Below are positions 1 through 11,939 of a stretch of DNA of 64,000 nt, piece after piece. The stretch covers positions 12,004 to 76,003 of the forward strand of contig WKLE02002750.1 in assembly GCA_014885115.2 (NCBI GenBank). The letters run 5' to 3'. The stretch is from Asterionellopsis glacialis (lineage: Eukaryota > Bacillariophyta > Plagiogrammaphyceae > Rhaphoneidales > Asterionellopsidaceae). The notes under the pieces are model-generated. The model searched no databases. It had not been told where the DNA came from and saw only the letters and a program-made list of their open reading frames with translations. Each line of letters begins with the position of its first letter. Within the stretch, counting starts at the first letter, position 1. The position numbers and the translations under genes are program-made.

Positions 1-1
1 A

Positions 2-67
2 GTAGAGCCGTTTCTCGGGGTTGAGGAGAAAGGAGGTGAAGCGAAATCTTCTTTGGGATTTCTCTAA
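2..67 (+). CDS. Possible 3' end of an upstream gene (partial)
   Basis: A reading frame open from the window edge runs 21 codons to a TAA stop at 65-67. The residues are charged and ordinary (ends ..AKSSLGFL) and GC content drops sharply just after the stop, as expected at a coding/UTR border. The piece is too short for any family assignment, and it could be chance. Confidence 0.3.
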   Translation, partial: VEPFLGVEEKGGEAKSSLGFL

Positions 68-859
68 ACTTGAGGATACATACATAAATAATACTCCTAG
101 TTCGTATTATTTTGAACTTTGGTTGTGCACATCTTCTATTTTAGAGCCTTATCATCATATATCATATGTCGCGTGGCACTCTACATTATTTACATAATAA
201 ATACTTTTTCTAAATATATGACGTTTATATCCATTTCACATCAATTCTCATACAAAATATGTTTCAATTAATGCATACCACGTATACGATGTGTGTATAC
301 TAGGATATTATTTGAACTGTATATGACTGGCTCGCGCGGAATAGAAATGTGCATGAAATATAATGTATGGAAAAAAAAATTTCGAAAAAATGGTAGCATC
401 TTGATCACAAGGCATCATCGTCATCATCGATTGCCCTTGATAATTAATGGGGACTCTATCTAGAAGTAAGAGAAACTCATCTAAATTCCCAAACAACTCA
501 ATGGGTTCTAACTGTCAAAATGTAGATAAAATGAGGAAGCTTTACGGAAGTTTTTTATTTGACATATAATATTACATGATTTCAATGTTAAAAATGTTAA
601 AAGCAAGTTTTTTGTTGGGTTTTACCGCAAAGAATCATTTTTCTATTTCGAAATTTCATTTTCCCTCGTTTGCGCCCTTTCATCCTTATGATGGCCAGCA
701 AACATAACATACAATCCACATGCACCGCACACCTCACTTAGATTTTCCCAGTCATCCTCTCTTTCTTCTCGTGTGTGTGTAACCCCTTCCATCAACCACT
801 CCACTAATCATTAATCATAATCATCATCACCACCACAATGTATTACTTCCTTCATTTCT
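68..859. other. Intergenic, AT-rich
   Basis: The stretch is AT-rich with poly-A/T runs and no convincing coding frame. It lies between the possible gene end at 67 and the 3' end of the NF-YC gene, so it probably holds both 3' UTRs. Confidence 0.5.
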
Positions 860-2710
860 TTATTGGATCACATCCACCAAAAAATCAAAAATATCAGTAC
901 GTTGAATAGCTTCTCGAATATCTTCTTTTTGAAGTGTCCTACGTTTGTGATGTTGTGAGAATGCCCATGACCTAACAGTTAATTCCAAGATGAACAATTC
1001 ACATGCCTTGGCAAAAAGGACAGGCGCTTCCGCAGAAATCATACGGACATCTTCATCACTTTTCATAATACGTTTAATACGTGCCAATGGTAAATCATTA
1101 TGTGTTTTAAAATCATTTTCTGTCGATGGTGGCATTTGTTGGACCAAACGTAATTGTTCTGTCCAAAACCCCTTGAGGGTTGCACCTAATTTGGCAACAA
1201 ATTGTGGTGATGTTGCTGATGCTGTTTCTTGCGTGGAACCATCCACACCAGTCATGGGTGCAGATGTTACGACCATTGCCCCAGATGGTGCAGCAACCAA
1301 GGCTGTACTAGTAGCTGCCGCAGGTTGCTGCTGTTGTGCCATAACACCATTGGTACCTTCAGCGGTGAGTGGTTTGGATGGTGTTGCTCCTGCTGTTGGG
1401 TTAGGGACGGTCGAAACCTTAACACCAGCATACTCAGCTGCTGCATTTTGTTTGCGAAACGTAGCATGTAATTCTTCAACTTGTGACTTTTGTACTTGTT
1501 TCAATTGTGCGAGTTCACGTTGCTTTTCATCTTCCGTTTTGCTAGGGTTACTTGTAATAGCTTGACGTTCACGTTCATGCCGTTGGGTCAATGATGTTTG
1601 TTGTTGTAACTGGGTTGGTGTCAAGTTAATCACAGGACTATCCGTCTTGACGGCACCCTTGGAGGCTGGAGCTGCGGTTGTTGTCGTTGCACCACTCGTA
1701 GTAGTGGCAGCTGTACCCGAGGTACTGCTTGATGAGCTAGCAGTATCTCCCTTGTATATCCCAGCAGCAATCTGTGCTTGCGTATGGGCATGGACCAATG
1801 CTTGTGCCTGCAACTGGATTTGTGTTTGAACTTGTTGCGGAGTTCCAGTTGATTTACGAGCATGAACAATAGCTTGTGCTTGAATTTGCGACAATGCTGC
1901 AATCTGCGCTGCATTCATCGGTACCAACCCATCTCCACGAGACTTGGCAGCGGCCACAACAGCTTGTGCTTGAGCAGCAGCTTGTACCATGGCTTGCGCC
2001 TGCGCTTGAATCTGTTCTGGCGTGATGTTGGCATGTTGGCCCCGTGCTGCGGCTGCCTGAAGTTGTGCCTGAAGCTGCGCTTGCAATTGCTGTTGAATCT
2101 GTTGTTGAAGAGCGCTTTGCTGTGTTTTCTTCGCAGGAGGTTGTCCTCCCCCAACAGCGGGACGCTTCTTTGCCGCAACTGGAGCAGCAGCAGCTGGGAC
2201 AGCAGGGGTGGCAGTAGCTGCCACAGCTGGAGGGGGAACAACAGTGGGTGCTGGTGCGGGTTGTGCAGCAGCTACCGGCGGTGCTGGTGCCGATGTCACT
2301 GTTGTTGTCACAGTAGCAGCCGGGACCGGAGCTGCAGGAGCGGGAACCACAACAGGTGCTACAGGAGCGGGAATAGCAACCGGAGCTACAGGAGCGGGAA
2401 TAGCAACCGGAGCTACAGGAGCGGGAACTGCAACTGGAGCTGGAACAGCCGCATGTTCAGCTGCAGTCGCTGGAGCAGGAACAGCCACTGGAGCAGGAAC
2501 TGGCACCGGTACAGCTACTGCTGGCTGTGGAGCAGCAGGAGCTGGAGGAGGAGGTGCAACTGCGGTGACAGTAGCAGTCGTTGGGGCTGGTGTCGTCGAA
2601 TCTATATCCATAGGAGCTGGTCCCGTCGCATCCGCCACCACCGGAGGTGCCTGTTGTGGCACAACAGGTTGTGCAACAGGTGCTGCTGCCTCCTGTTTGA
2701 TTGTTTCCAT
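860..2710 (-). CDS. NF-YC: NF-YC (CCAAT-binding factor subunit C), long Pro/Ala/Gln-rich form
   Basis: Single-exon gene for 616 residues. The last ~100 residues form the NF-YC/HAP5 histone fold: it starts FWTEQLRLVQQM, continues with LPLARIKRIMKSDEDVRMIS and AEAPVLFAKACELFILELT, and ends in EDIREAIQRTDIFDFLVDVI. NF-YC pairs with NF-YB and then NF-YA to bind CCAAT boxes in promoters. Unusually, the histone fold is C-terminal and preceded by ~500 low-complexity residues rich in Pro, Ala, Val, Gln and Thr, a likely activation or disordered region. The Pro/Ala part contains a 27-bp tandem repeat (2358-2438). I chose the ATG at 2710 (METIKQEA..); the frame is open to 2755 but that upstream start is not ATG. 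The family call is secure; partners and targets are not visible here. Confidence 0.92.
   Translation of the reverse strand: METIKQEAAAPVAQPVVPQQAPPVVADATGPAPMDIDSTTPAPTTATVTAVAPPPPAPAAPQPAVAVPVPVPAPVAVPAPATAAEHAAVPAPVAVPAPVAPVAIPAPVAPVAIPAPVAPVVVPAPAAPVPAATVTTTVTSAPAPPVAAAQPAPAPTVVPPPAVAATATPAVPAAAAPVAAKKRPAVGGGQPPAKKTQQSALQQQIQQQLQAQLQAQLQAAAARGQHANITPEQIQAQAQAMVQAAAQAQAVVAAAKSRGDGLVPMNAAQIAALSQIQAQAIVHARKSTGTPQQVQTQIQLQAQALVHAHTQAQIAAGIYKGDTASSSSSTSGTAATTTSGATTTTAAPASKGAVKTDSPVINLTPTQLQQQTSLTQRHERERQAITSNPSKTEDEKQRELAQLKQVQKSQVEELHATFRKQNAAAEYAGVKVSTVPNPTAGATPSKPLTAEGTNGVMAQQQQPAAATSTALVAAPSGAMVVTSAPMTGVDGSTQETASATSPQFVAKLGATLKGFWTEQLRLVQQMPPSTENDFKTHNDLPLARIKRIMKSDEDVRMISAEAPVLFAKACELFILELTVRSWAFSQHHKRRTLQKEDIREAIQRTDIFDFLVDVIQ
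2358..2438 (-). repeat. 27-bp tandem repeat in the NF-YC gene
   Basis: Three direct copies of a 27-bp unit lie at 2358-2384, 2385-2411 and 2412-2438. The first two are identical and the third differs at a few bases. They encode a repeated VAIPAPVAP-type nonapeptide, keeping the reading frame. Confidence 0.9.
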
Positions 2711-3696
2711 TGGAGTGATGGTTTCTCTCTTTCGAAAGAACAAAATCCAATGCAAATCAGTTGGATCTTCTTATTTAGGTCGTGCCACCGAAGTTTGATG
2801 GCAGCAGAGTTTGATCTCGAAATGATGGCTCTTTTTATGATTGTTGGACCGAATGACTGATGGCCTGCGTCACAAAGTGCCATTTGTAACGAGATGAGAG
2901 CAGCAAGGAGCTATCGAACAAACTTTTACGCACGCAAGAATCACGCAGAAACCGAACAATTCGAACCGAATTGACGCACGTGGTTGTTCCGCAAGAAAGA
3001 ACAGAGCAACACGACGATGTTCCTGATGTCCCTGACATTCTCCACAACCCGGAGACTGCGAGATTGTCTGCAAGCTAAAAAATTATGGAAAAATTGTGTG
3101 GCTCTCGAGGGCTCTTTTTTCAGTAAGTAAAAACTGTTATTGAGTCGAGCAAGTCGTTGAGCCGTACCAAGTACGGACGGGATTCTTGTTCGAATCTACT
3201 TTACCAGTTATTCACCTGGGTACTGAACGAGTACTCGTACCGTACTAAATGTACAGTAGATGATCTACTGTTATTTAAGTCGTGTGATTCGTGACATCAG
3301 CAGTGACGCGGCGAAGTCTGTCGCCCATAATCTTCATCCCTGTCCGCCGGGCCGGCAGTGGACTTGTCTCCCGGGTGATCAGAAGATGCCTGACATCTTC
3401 AAGATTGCAATTTACTATGTCGTTATCGAATTACCAGTACACAACATCAGCAAAACATCCATCAACGAGAAAGCACCCATCATACCCATCAGGTCGCAGT
3501 CTTGAACACACGGTCTCAAGACAAGACTCTAGTCGACTTGTATTTACACGATCGCCAAGGAACCAGATTCCTCAGGAGTTCTTGTTTATATACAAGTGAC
3601 ACAAAAGTGTCAGTCTCAATCCCATTTCGGTGACACCTCCTCACATTTCTTCTCAAATTCAGCGTTTTCTCTCTTTACTCAAGAAATCTCATTATT
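2711..3696. promoter_or_regulatory. Divergent intergenic region between NF-YC and acetyl-CoA synthetase
   Basis: About 1 kb separates the two divergent starts, so both promoters should lie here. It holds short imperfect palindromes such as CCGTACCAAGTACGG near 3162-3176. Short open frames occur but lack coding character. No specific promoter element can be defined by eye. Confidence 0.4.
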
Positions 3697-5987
3697 ATGA
3701 AATTTTCTAACACAACTATCAAAATCATCACAATGATGGCCATTGGTACACATCTAACAAAAAAAGAAGTTAATGGTTTCAGCCCACGACCTGCTGCAGC
3801 TTCTAAAGCAAACTCTGTAGCAGCACACCAAAGAGCTAGATCACCCACAACTGTTATCCCAACAACAACTCGACTATTCGCTGAGGATGAAATACATCAC
3901 ATCGAACCCGAATATGATGCCAAAACCGTCTCAAGCTTTGCAAAGTACAAGACACAACATGCTGAAAGTATCGAGAGTCCCAAGAAATTTTGGGGAGACA
4001 AAGCTCGTACTCTGTTACATTGGGATAAACCTTTTGATGTTCATTCAGTTATGCAAGGAAACCTTCAAGATGGTGAGTAACCCCCCCTCCTTCCATAAAA
4101 TGCTATATGAATTTTTAGAATAAAGAAAAAAAGCGTATCATCATTCATGTCGCAACTTTTAATATTTCATTATGTGTGACTGCAGGAACTGTCACTTGGT
4201 TTGCTGGAGGTAAACTTAATATGTCCTATAATGCAGTTGATCGCCACGTCGGTTCTAAAAAGGCAAACGAGGTCGCAATTTTGTGGGAAGGTGACGAACC
4301 TGATGACATACGTTCATTAACCTATGCCGACGTGCTTGCCAAGGTATCTCAGATTGCTAATGCTCTCAAAACTCAAGGAGTACAGAAAGGTGACGTTGTT
4401 ACCATCTACATGCCTATGATTCCAGAACTTGCAATGACCATGTTGGCATGTTCAAGGATTGGAGCTGTTCATTCAGTAGTATTTGCTGGATTCTCATCAG
4501 AAGCTTTAGCCCAGCGAGTTTCTGCTGCCAAGTCCAAATTTATTGTAACAGCCGACCAAGGCAGACGTGGAGGAAAGAGTATCCCACTTAAAAAGATCGT
4601 AGATGATACTTTAACAAAGATCGATTGCAACGATGTCGTTCAAAAGGTTCTAGTGTACGAGCGCTTCTACGACGACAAAGAAGAAAGCGAAACGGCACCG
4701 TATGAAATGGGTCCCAAGGATGTCCGTATGGACCCCCTCGTGGCTCGTCAACGTCCCTACTGTGTCCCGGAACAGATGGATGCTGAAGACGACTTGTTCA
4801 TTCTGTACACATCGGGATCGACGGGACAACCTAAGGGTTTGGTCCACACAACAGGTGGATATGCATTGTACGCCCAATATACTACTGCAACCACGTTTGA
4901 TTTAACCAAGGGTGATATCTTTGCATGTGTCGCTGACTGCGGATGGATCACTGGGCACACGTACGTTGTGTATGGAGCTCTTTTAAACGGAGGCACCACG
5001 TTCATGTTTGAAAGTACTCCACTTTATCCCGACCCTGGCCGCTACTGGGACATGGTTCAACGCCACAAAATCAATATTTTCTACACCGCTCCTACCGCGA
5101 TCCGTTCCTTGATGAGTCATGGAAGTGATATTCCAAAGAAATACGATCTCAGCTCCCTTCGTATTCTTGGATCAGTCGGAGAACCTATCAACCCCGAAGC
5201 TTGGCGATGGTATTATGAAGAAATCGGTAAAAGTAGATGTAGCGTTGTTGACACTTACTGGCAGACAGAAACAGGTGGGCACATTGTCACTAATATTCCC
5301 GGTGTCACCCCTATGAAGCCTGGTAGCTGTACACTACCGTTTTATGGGATTGACACAGTTGTCTTGGATCCCTTCGATGGACATATCATCGAACACGAAG
5401 ATGGAAAAGAGACAGAAGGTGTCTTAGCTATTCGTCAACCTTGGCCTGGTATGGCACGAACATGTCTTGGTGATCACCAACGCTACCTGCAAACCTACAT
5501 GAAGCCTTACCCGGGATACTACTTTTGTGGAGATTCAGTCTTGCGTGATAAGGATGGTTATCACTTTATTACGGGTCGTGTAGACGATGTTCTAAACGTT
5601 AGTGGTCACCGCATCGGTACGGCTGAAGTAGAAAGTGCTCTTGTAGCACATCCAGCTGTCGCTCAAGCTGCTGTTGTCGGTCGGCCTCATCCTGTAAAGG
5701 GACAGGCGATATGCGCCTTTGTCATGTTGGATGTCGAACACGAGGAAAGTGAAGATTTGATTCGTGAAATGAGGATGCAGGTTCGAACAGACATTGGGCC
5801 TTTTGCATCCCCTGACATGATCATGGTTTCGCCTAGTTTGCCCATGACACGTAGTGGTAAGATTATGCGTCGTATTCTTCGTAAGATTGTAGCTGGTGAA
5901 GTCGATACTCTTGGTGATACGAGCACTCTTGCCGACCCAAGTATTGTTGATACGTTGATCGACAAAGTTACTGATTTGAGTGAGTAG
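3697..5987 (+). CDS. ACS: Acetyl-CoA synthetase (AMP-forming), probably organelle-targeted
   Basis: Two exons, 3697-4072 and 4186-5987, joined across a GTGAGT..TGCAG intron of 113 bp in phase 1, give 725 residues. The enzyme activates acetate: acetate + ATP + CoA -> acetyl-CoA + AMP + PPi. Visible landmarks are the adenylate-forming P-loop YTSGSTGQPKGLVHTTGG (~330), the WQTETGG motif, the hinge region GRVDDVLNVSGHR (~589) and the C-terminal SGKIMRR (~682), whose Lys is the catalytic, acetylation-regulated residue. About 70 residues precede the conserved region. They begin with a weak hydrophobic stretch, then NGFSPRP followed by a Ser/Ala/Arg-rich segment. This resembles a diatom bipartite plastid presequence with Phe after the cleavage site, but a mitochondrial location is not excluded. 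It lies divergent to NF-YC. Confidence 0.93.
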
Positions 5988-6618
5988 AGGAACTGAAAGG
6001 TAGCGGAAGAAGTGGATCGAATAGAAAAAATAGGCAATATGCATAAGATAAAATTGTCATTAACTTTCTAATTGTGAAAAATAGTTTTCTTGTCTCTGAC
6101 AGTTTACAAATTCATCTTTATTTGCTCTATCGTAAAAACAGATTTTTGTATGATAACAGTTAGATTGTAAATGGCGTCATCTTGTCCGTTTCCTGTACCA
6201 GCATGTTTCCGTGGATCGAAAGATCAATTGCGTTAGTAAGCACAAGCTTATGGTTCGAGAACCCAGGTGTCAAACATGATTTGTGGGACTGGAGAGTGAA
6301 CACCCCAAGAAACTGTCGTACTACCGTACCTGGTACCAGGTACACGTCAAGTTGAAAACAGTAAGTACTCTCTAAGTATGTATCTGTCCTTCGTTAGTGA
6401 ATCCCGTTTCAGGAAAAAATAATTATCAATGAGAACCCGAATTCGAGAGGCAAATCTTCAAGCGAGTTTTTGTGTCAGTCTTTTCTGTCTACGAAATCAA
6501 TCGTGCTCACATCTTTCAATTTCTTCCATTTCACTCGGAACGGGAATAATTACAAAACAGTTTCACCAAAACATCATCAATAAAATATCGACAATAACAA
6601 AATTCACGCACATTGAAC
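5988..6618. other. Intergenic with an 18-bp perfect palindrome
   Basis: This holds the 3' flank of the acetyl-CoA synthetase gene and the 5' flank of the membrane-protein gene. The perfect palindrome GTACCTGGTACCAGGTAC lies at 6326-6343, a double copy of the dispersed repeat discussed in the findings. No coding frame is supported. Confidence 0.6.
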
Positions 6619-7290
6619 ATGTGTTGGTCATTACAAGCTTCATTTTCGTTCGCTCTACTTGATCTGTCAATCGTCGCAGCTTTGCTTCGACGCCGCACCT
6701 ATGCTGACGGTTCTTATGCGGCTATTTTATCGGCGATTGCGGGTCAGGAAATATGCCAAATGGTACTGTGGAAATTGGGAACACCGGCATCATCGAGTTG
6801 TTCCCCAACAGAAAGCTTCCTTTCATTCATGGCTGTACAGTTTGCCATGCTAGTTCCAGCAGCTGGTCTTTTGCGTAGCCCTGGTTCAACCTCCCAAAAA
6901 AGAACAATACGATTCTGGGGATGGATGCTATGGTTGCTCTACGTTGCAATCACCTGGGCTTCCGTTATTTCGAAGAAGAAACTTTGTGTTGAACTAGGTG
7001 ACAACCACCACATGATTTGGATTTGCGATCAAGCTTATTATGAAGTCGGTGGATATTTCATGTACATTTCTTCCATGTTTCTATATTTAGTTGTAGGATG
7101 CCTAGCTATAATTGCGATGGAACTCCCAGGAAACGAAACATATCATATGCTGACCATTGGCATTGGCTCTTGGGTGGCTTGTTTTGTGTTGTATTACCGG
7201 ACTTTAGAGGCTTGCAGCGTTTGGTGTTGGTCGGCATTGACGGTCGGGGTGTATGCATGGCTGCGACCGACTCATTTGAAATACAACTAA
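6619..7290 (+). CDS. Multi-pass membrane protein of the 'MCWS' type
   Basis: Single-exon frame of 223 residues beginning MCWSLQASFSF; the frame continues 6 bases upstream only through a TTG, so the ATG at 6619 is chosen. Six to seven hydrophobic segments are visible, including LLDLSIVAALL, FLSFMAVQFAMLVPAAG, WGWMLWLLYVAITWA, YFMYISSMFLYLVVGCLAII and IGIGSWVACFVLYY. Near the C-terminus is SVWCWSA. An N-terminal MCWS together with a C-terminal VWCW-like motif recalls a family of unknown function (I believe DUF5765) found in protists and giant viruses. That link is from memory and unconfirmed. Substrate or role is unknown. Confidence 0.7.
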   Translation: MCWSLQASFSFALLDLSIVAALLRRRTYADGSYAAILSAIAGQEICQMVLWKLGTPASSSCSPTESFLSFMAVQFAMLVPAAGLLRSPGSTSQKRTIRFWGWMLWLLYVAITWASVISKKKLCVELGDNHHMIWICDQAYYEVGGYFMYISSMFLYLVVGCLAIIAMELPGNETYHMLTIGIGSWVACFVLYYRTLEACSVWCWSALTVGVYAWLRPTHLKYN

Positions 7291-9767
<2,477 letters not shown>

Positions 9768-10055
9768 ATTATTGTTGACGAACTCAGTATGCAGAATTGT
9801 CAGTAATGCTTTTTTGAAAATTCTACATATGATATATAGTACTCAATAATCAAAGTCGAATATAATATAGAATATTGCGTGTATTGAAGTTATGTTAATT
9901 TATTTTATGAGTGGGACGCTATTCGCTAGTGTAGTGTTCTGGTTGATTTAATTGGAATAAGTCAGATTGAAACAAAGATAATAAATCAGAATGAAACAGA
10001 AAAACTGTTGTTCTATCTTCTTGCTATATCCTTTCCTAATGCAATTCCTAAATTC

Positions 10056-11082
10056 CTAATTCTTTTTCTCCAACTGAGCCAAAGCAAATCCGAAGGCCTG
10101 GAATGCATTCAATGGAGTGCTGCGTGTGTTCATATGATACAATGTCAAGAGGAGGTTTTATGAGAAAGAGGAATACTATGTAGAACTGCACAGGACTGAA
10201 GGGGATTTGCACTTACTTATAATCCAAATGAAAATGATCCTTATTGACTTTGACAAATTGCGCAACAACTTTACCATCTTGTCCTACAAGTTGCATATTC
10301 TTAACAGATGCCATATTCCCACGTCCATGAAAGTCAAGTGTGCATCGGCCTGTCTCTTGATTGAATGGTTCCTTGGTACGTAACAAATGCAAACCTAAAT
10401 GAACGGCACCGAACCCATGTAAGTCGTCGTGGGCTCGAATATGGTCAGCAACCAATGCAGACAAACTGTTATTGTAACTTTGAAATACATCTGTGGGTTC
10501 CGAGTAAATAGCTGCTTGCATCATACGGGGTGGACTCGCACCTCCAGAAAAGATAGTTTTCAAGGTTGGAACCTCAAAGAGATATTCTGCAACTTGAATG
10601 ACCTGACGATCAATATGGTAAAGTGAAAACGAATTCACACTCAAGTCCTTGTTGCGACGGAATTTCCCAACATATTGTGGATCATGTTTGTTTAAAATTC
10701 GATAGGCATACCCATCAGAGGAAATATCATAAATGTGATACTTGCAACTAAGCTTGCTTTGCCTATCTGCAACCAAACATGCTGATTCTTGACCAGTATA
10801 AGATTGAAATGACATGACAACCTTTTGATCGTCACGAACCACAGAACAATGGACCAAACCCGTGAATGGATCAGTTTGAACCTTTGATGGTACTGCCGAT
10901 GCTGGTATGGCTTCGACAATTTCACTGACTACATCTTCTTCAATGCTGCTGCCTTTCACTTGCTTCAATTGAATGCTGGTGTCGTGATTTTCCTCATTCC
11001 AAAAATCTGCAACAGCTTCAATGCGTGGCTCAAAAAATCCTCTTGCATCATTGTGGAATGGTGATGCATTCGTTGGACTCAT
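10056..11082 (-). CDS. Tubby C-terminal domain protein
   Basis: Two exons, 10217-11082 and 10056-10119, joined across a 97-bp intron (GTAAGT..CGCAG), encode 309 residues. The C-terminus carries the Tubby signatures: LDFHGRGNMASVKNMQL, then VAQFVKVNKDHFHLDY. After the intron comes TPLNAFQAFGFALAQLEKKN, matching the family's usual YPL..AFxIxLxxFxxK ending. The short last exon is needed to complete the domain. Tubby domains bind phosphatidylinositol 4,5-bisphosphate and can tether cargo to membranes or cilia. No F-box or other extra domain precedes it, only ~40 polar residues. The start is ATG 11082. The family call is good; the cellular role is not readable. Confidence 0.88.
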
Positions 11083-11939
11083 GGTGATTTAGATTTTCTT
11101 GTTTCGTGTTTTTTCCTACTGATGTACTGCTATTTCTCTAAAGAATGCTATTGCGAAGGTGAGCATTCATCTTATCTTTCTTTTTTGTTTTTCGAAACAA
11201 AACAAAATCCTTTGGTTTTGAAAAAAATTGAAATTTTTTAAAAATTGTGACGCAAGGACACACCCTCAAATGATTAGGGTTAGGGTAAGAATTTTTAAAA
11301 AGTATTCTTTTTTGGGGACCAATCATATTCGGTACAGGCATAGGCTTGATCAGAGTCCGACATACGTAAAACACCTGTATCTTTTGTTATGGAATATAAT
11401 CTACCAGGTACCAGGTATTTTGAAAAGTAAGTACAGTATGTCACACATGTTTTTCATACGAGTCATTACAAGATGCTACTGTACCTACCTACTAGTCCTA
11501 CGAACCCCAGAGTACCAGGTATGGATGCCAGCCTACGTTGACGAGGAGCAGCCAATTTCAATTATTCCCGCTTGACCGTGAACTGCGCTGACGACAAGAA
11601 ACCATCATGATGGAGCGGCATGCCGTTGGTGTTCTGTACCTGGTAGACTAGGTCCTACCTGTACAGGTACCGGTACGACTGTACCGGTAGGTCCTACCTG
11701 CTACCTGTACACTGGTACTCCCAGTGTTTTCTGGCCATGCCGACGACATAGACATTGGCACCGTATGTAGGATTGCTACAAAAAGAACCAACAAGACGAC
11801 CAAATTCAAAAATCCATGAAGGAAAAAAATAGAGGAATTTAACAGAGCACACCTATTGTTTGATATTTAGCTTGCCACCTGCTTTCTTCCTCGTTTGCCA
11901 TTTTGGGTGTGCCAAGACTTAAAGCAACCCCCCCCGAAC
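11083..11939. other. Divergent intergenic region rich in GTACC-type repeats
   Basis: The stretch lies between the divergent Tubby and MFS genes. It contains TACCAGGTACCAGGTA (from 11402), further ACCAGGTA and GTACCTGGTA copies (~11513, ~11636) and a dense cluster of GTAC/GTAGGTCCTAC motifs at 11636-11715. There is also a two-copy TTAGGG stretch at 11275. No gene is supported. Confidence 0.6.

Noticed and set aside
990..2860. Long plus-strand frames opposite the NF-YC gene
   Set aside because: They are shadows of the GC-rich, repetitive Pro/Ala coding strand and give Ser/Cys/Arg- or Gly/Ala-rich nonsense.
3150..3200. tRNA-like TTGTTCGAATC sequence
   Set aside because: The T-loop-like word is present but I could not form an acceptor stem or anticodon arm around it.
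11275..11289. Telomere-like TTAGGG repeat
   Set aside because: Only two units, in the middle of a gene-dense region; chance or a trivial interstitial copy.
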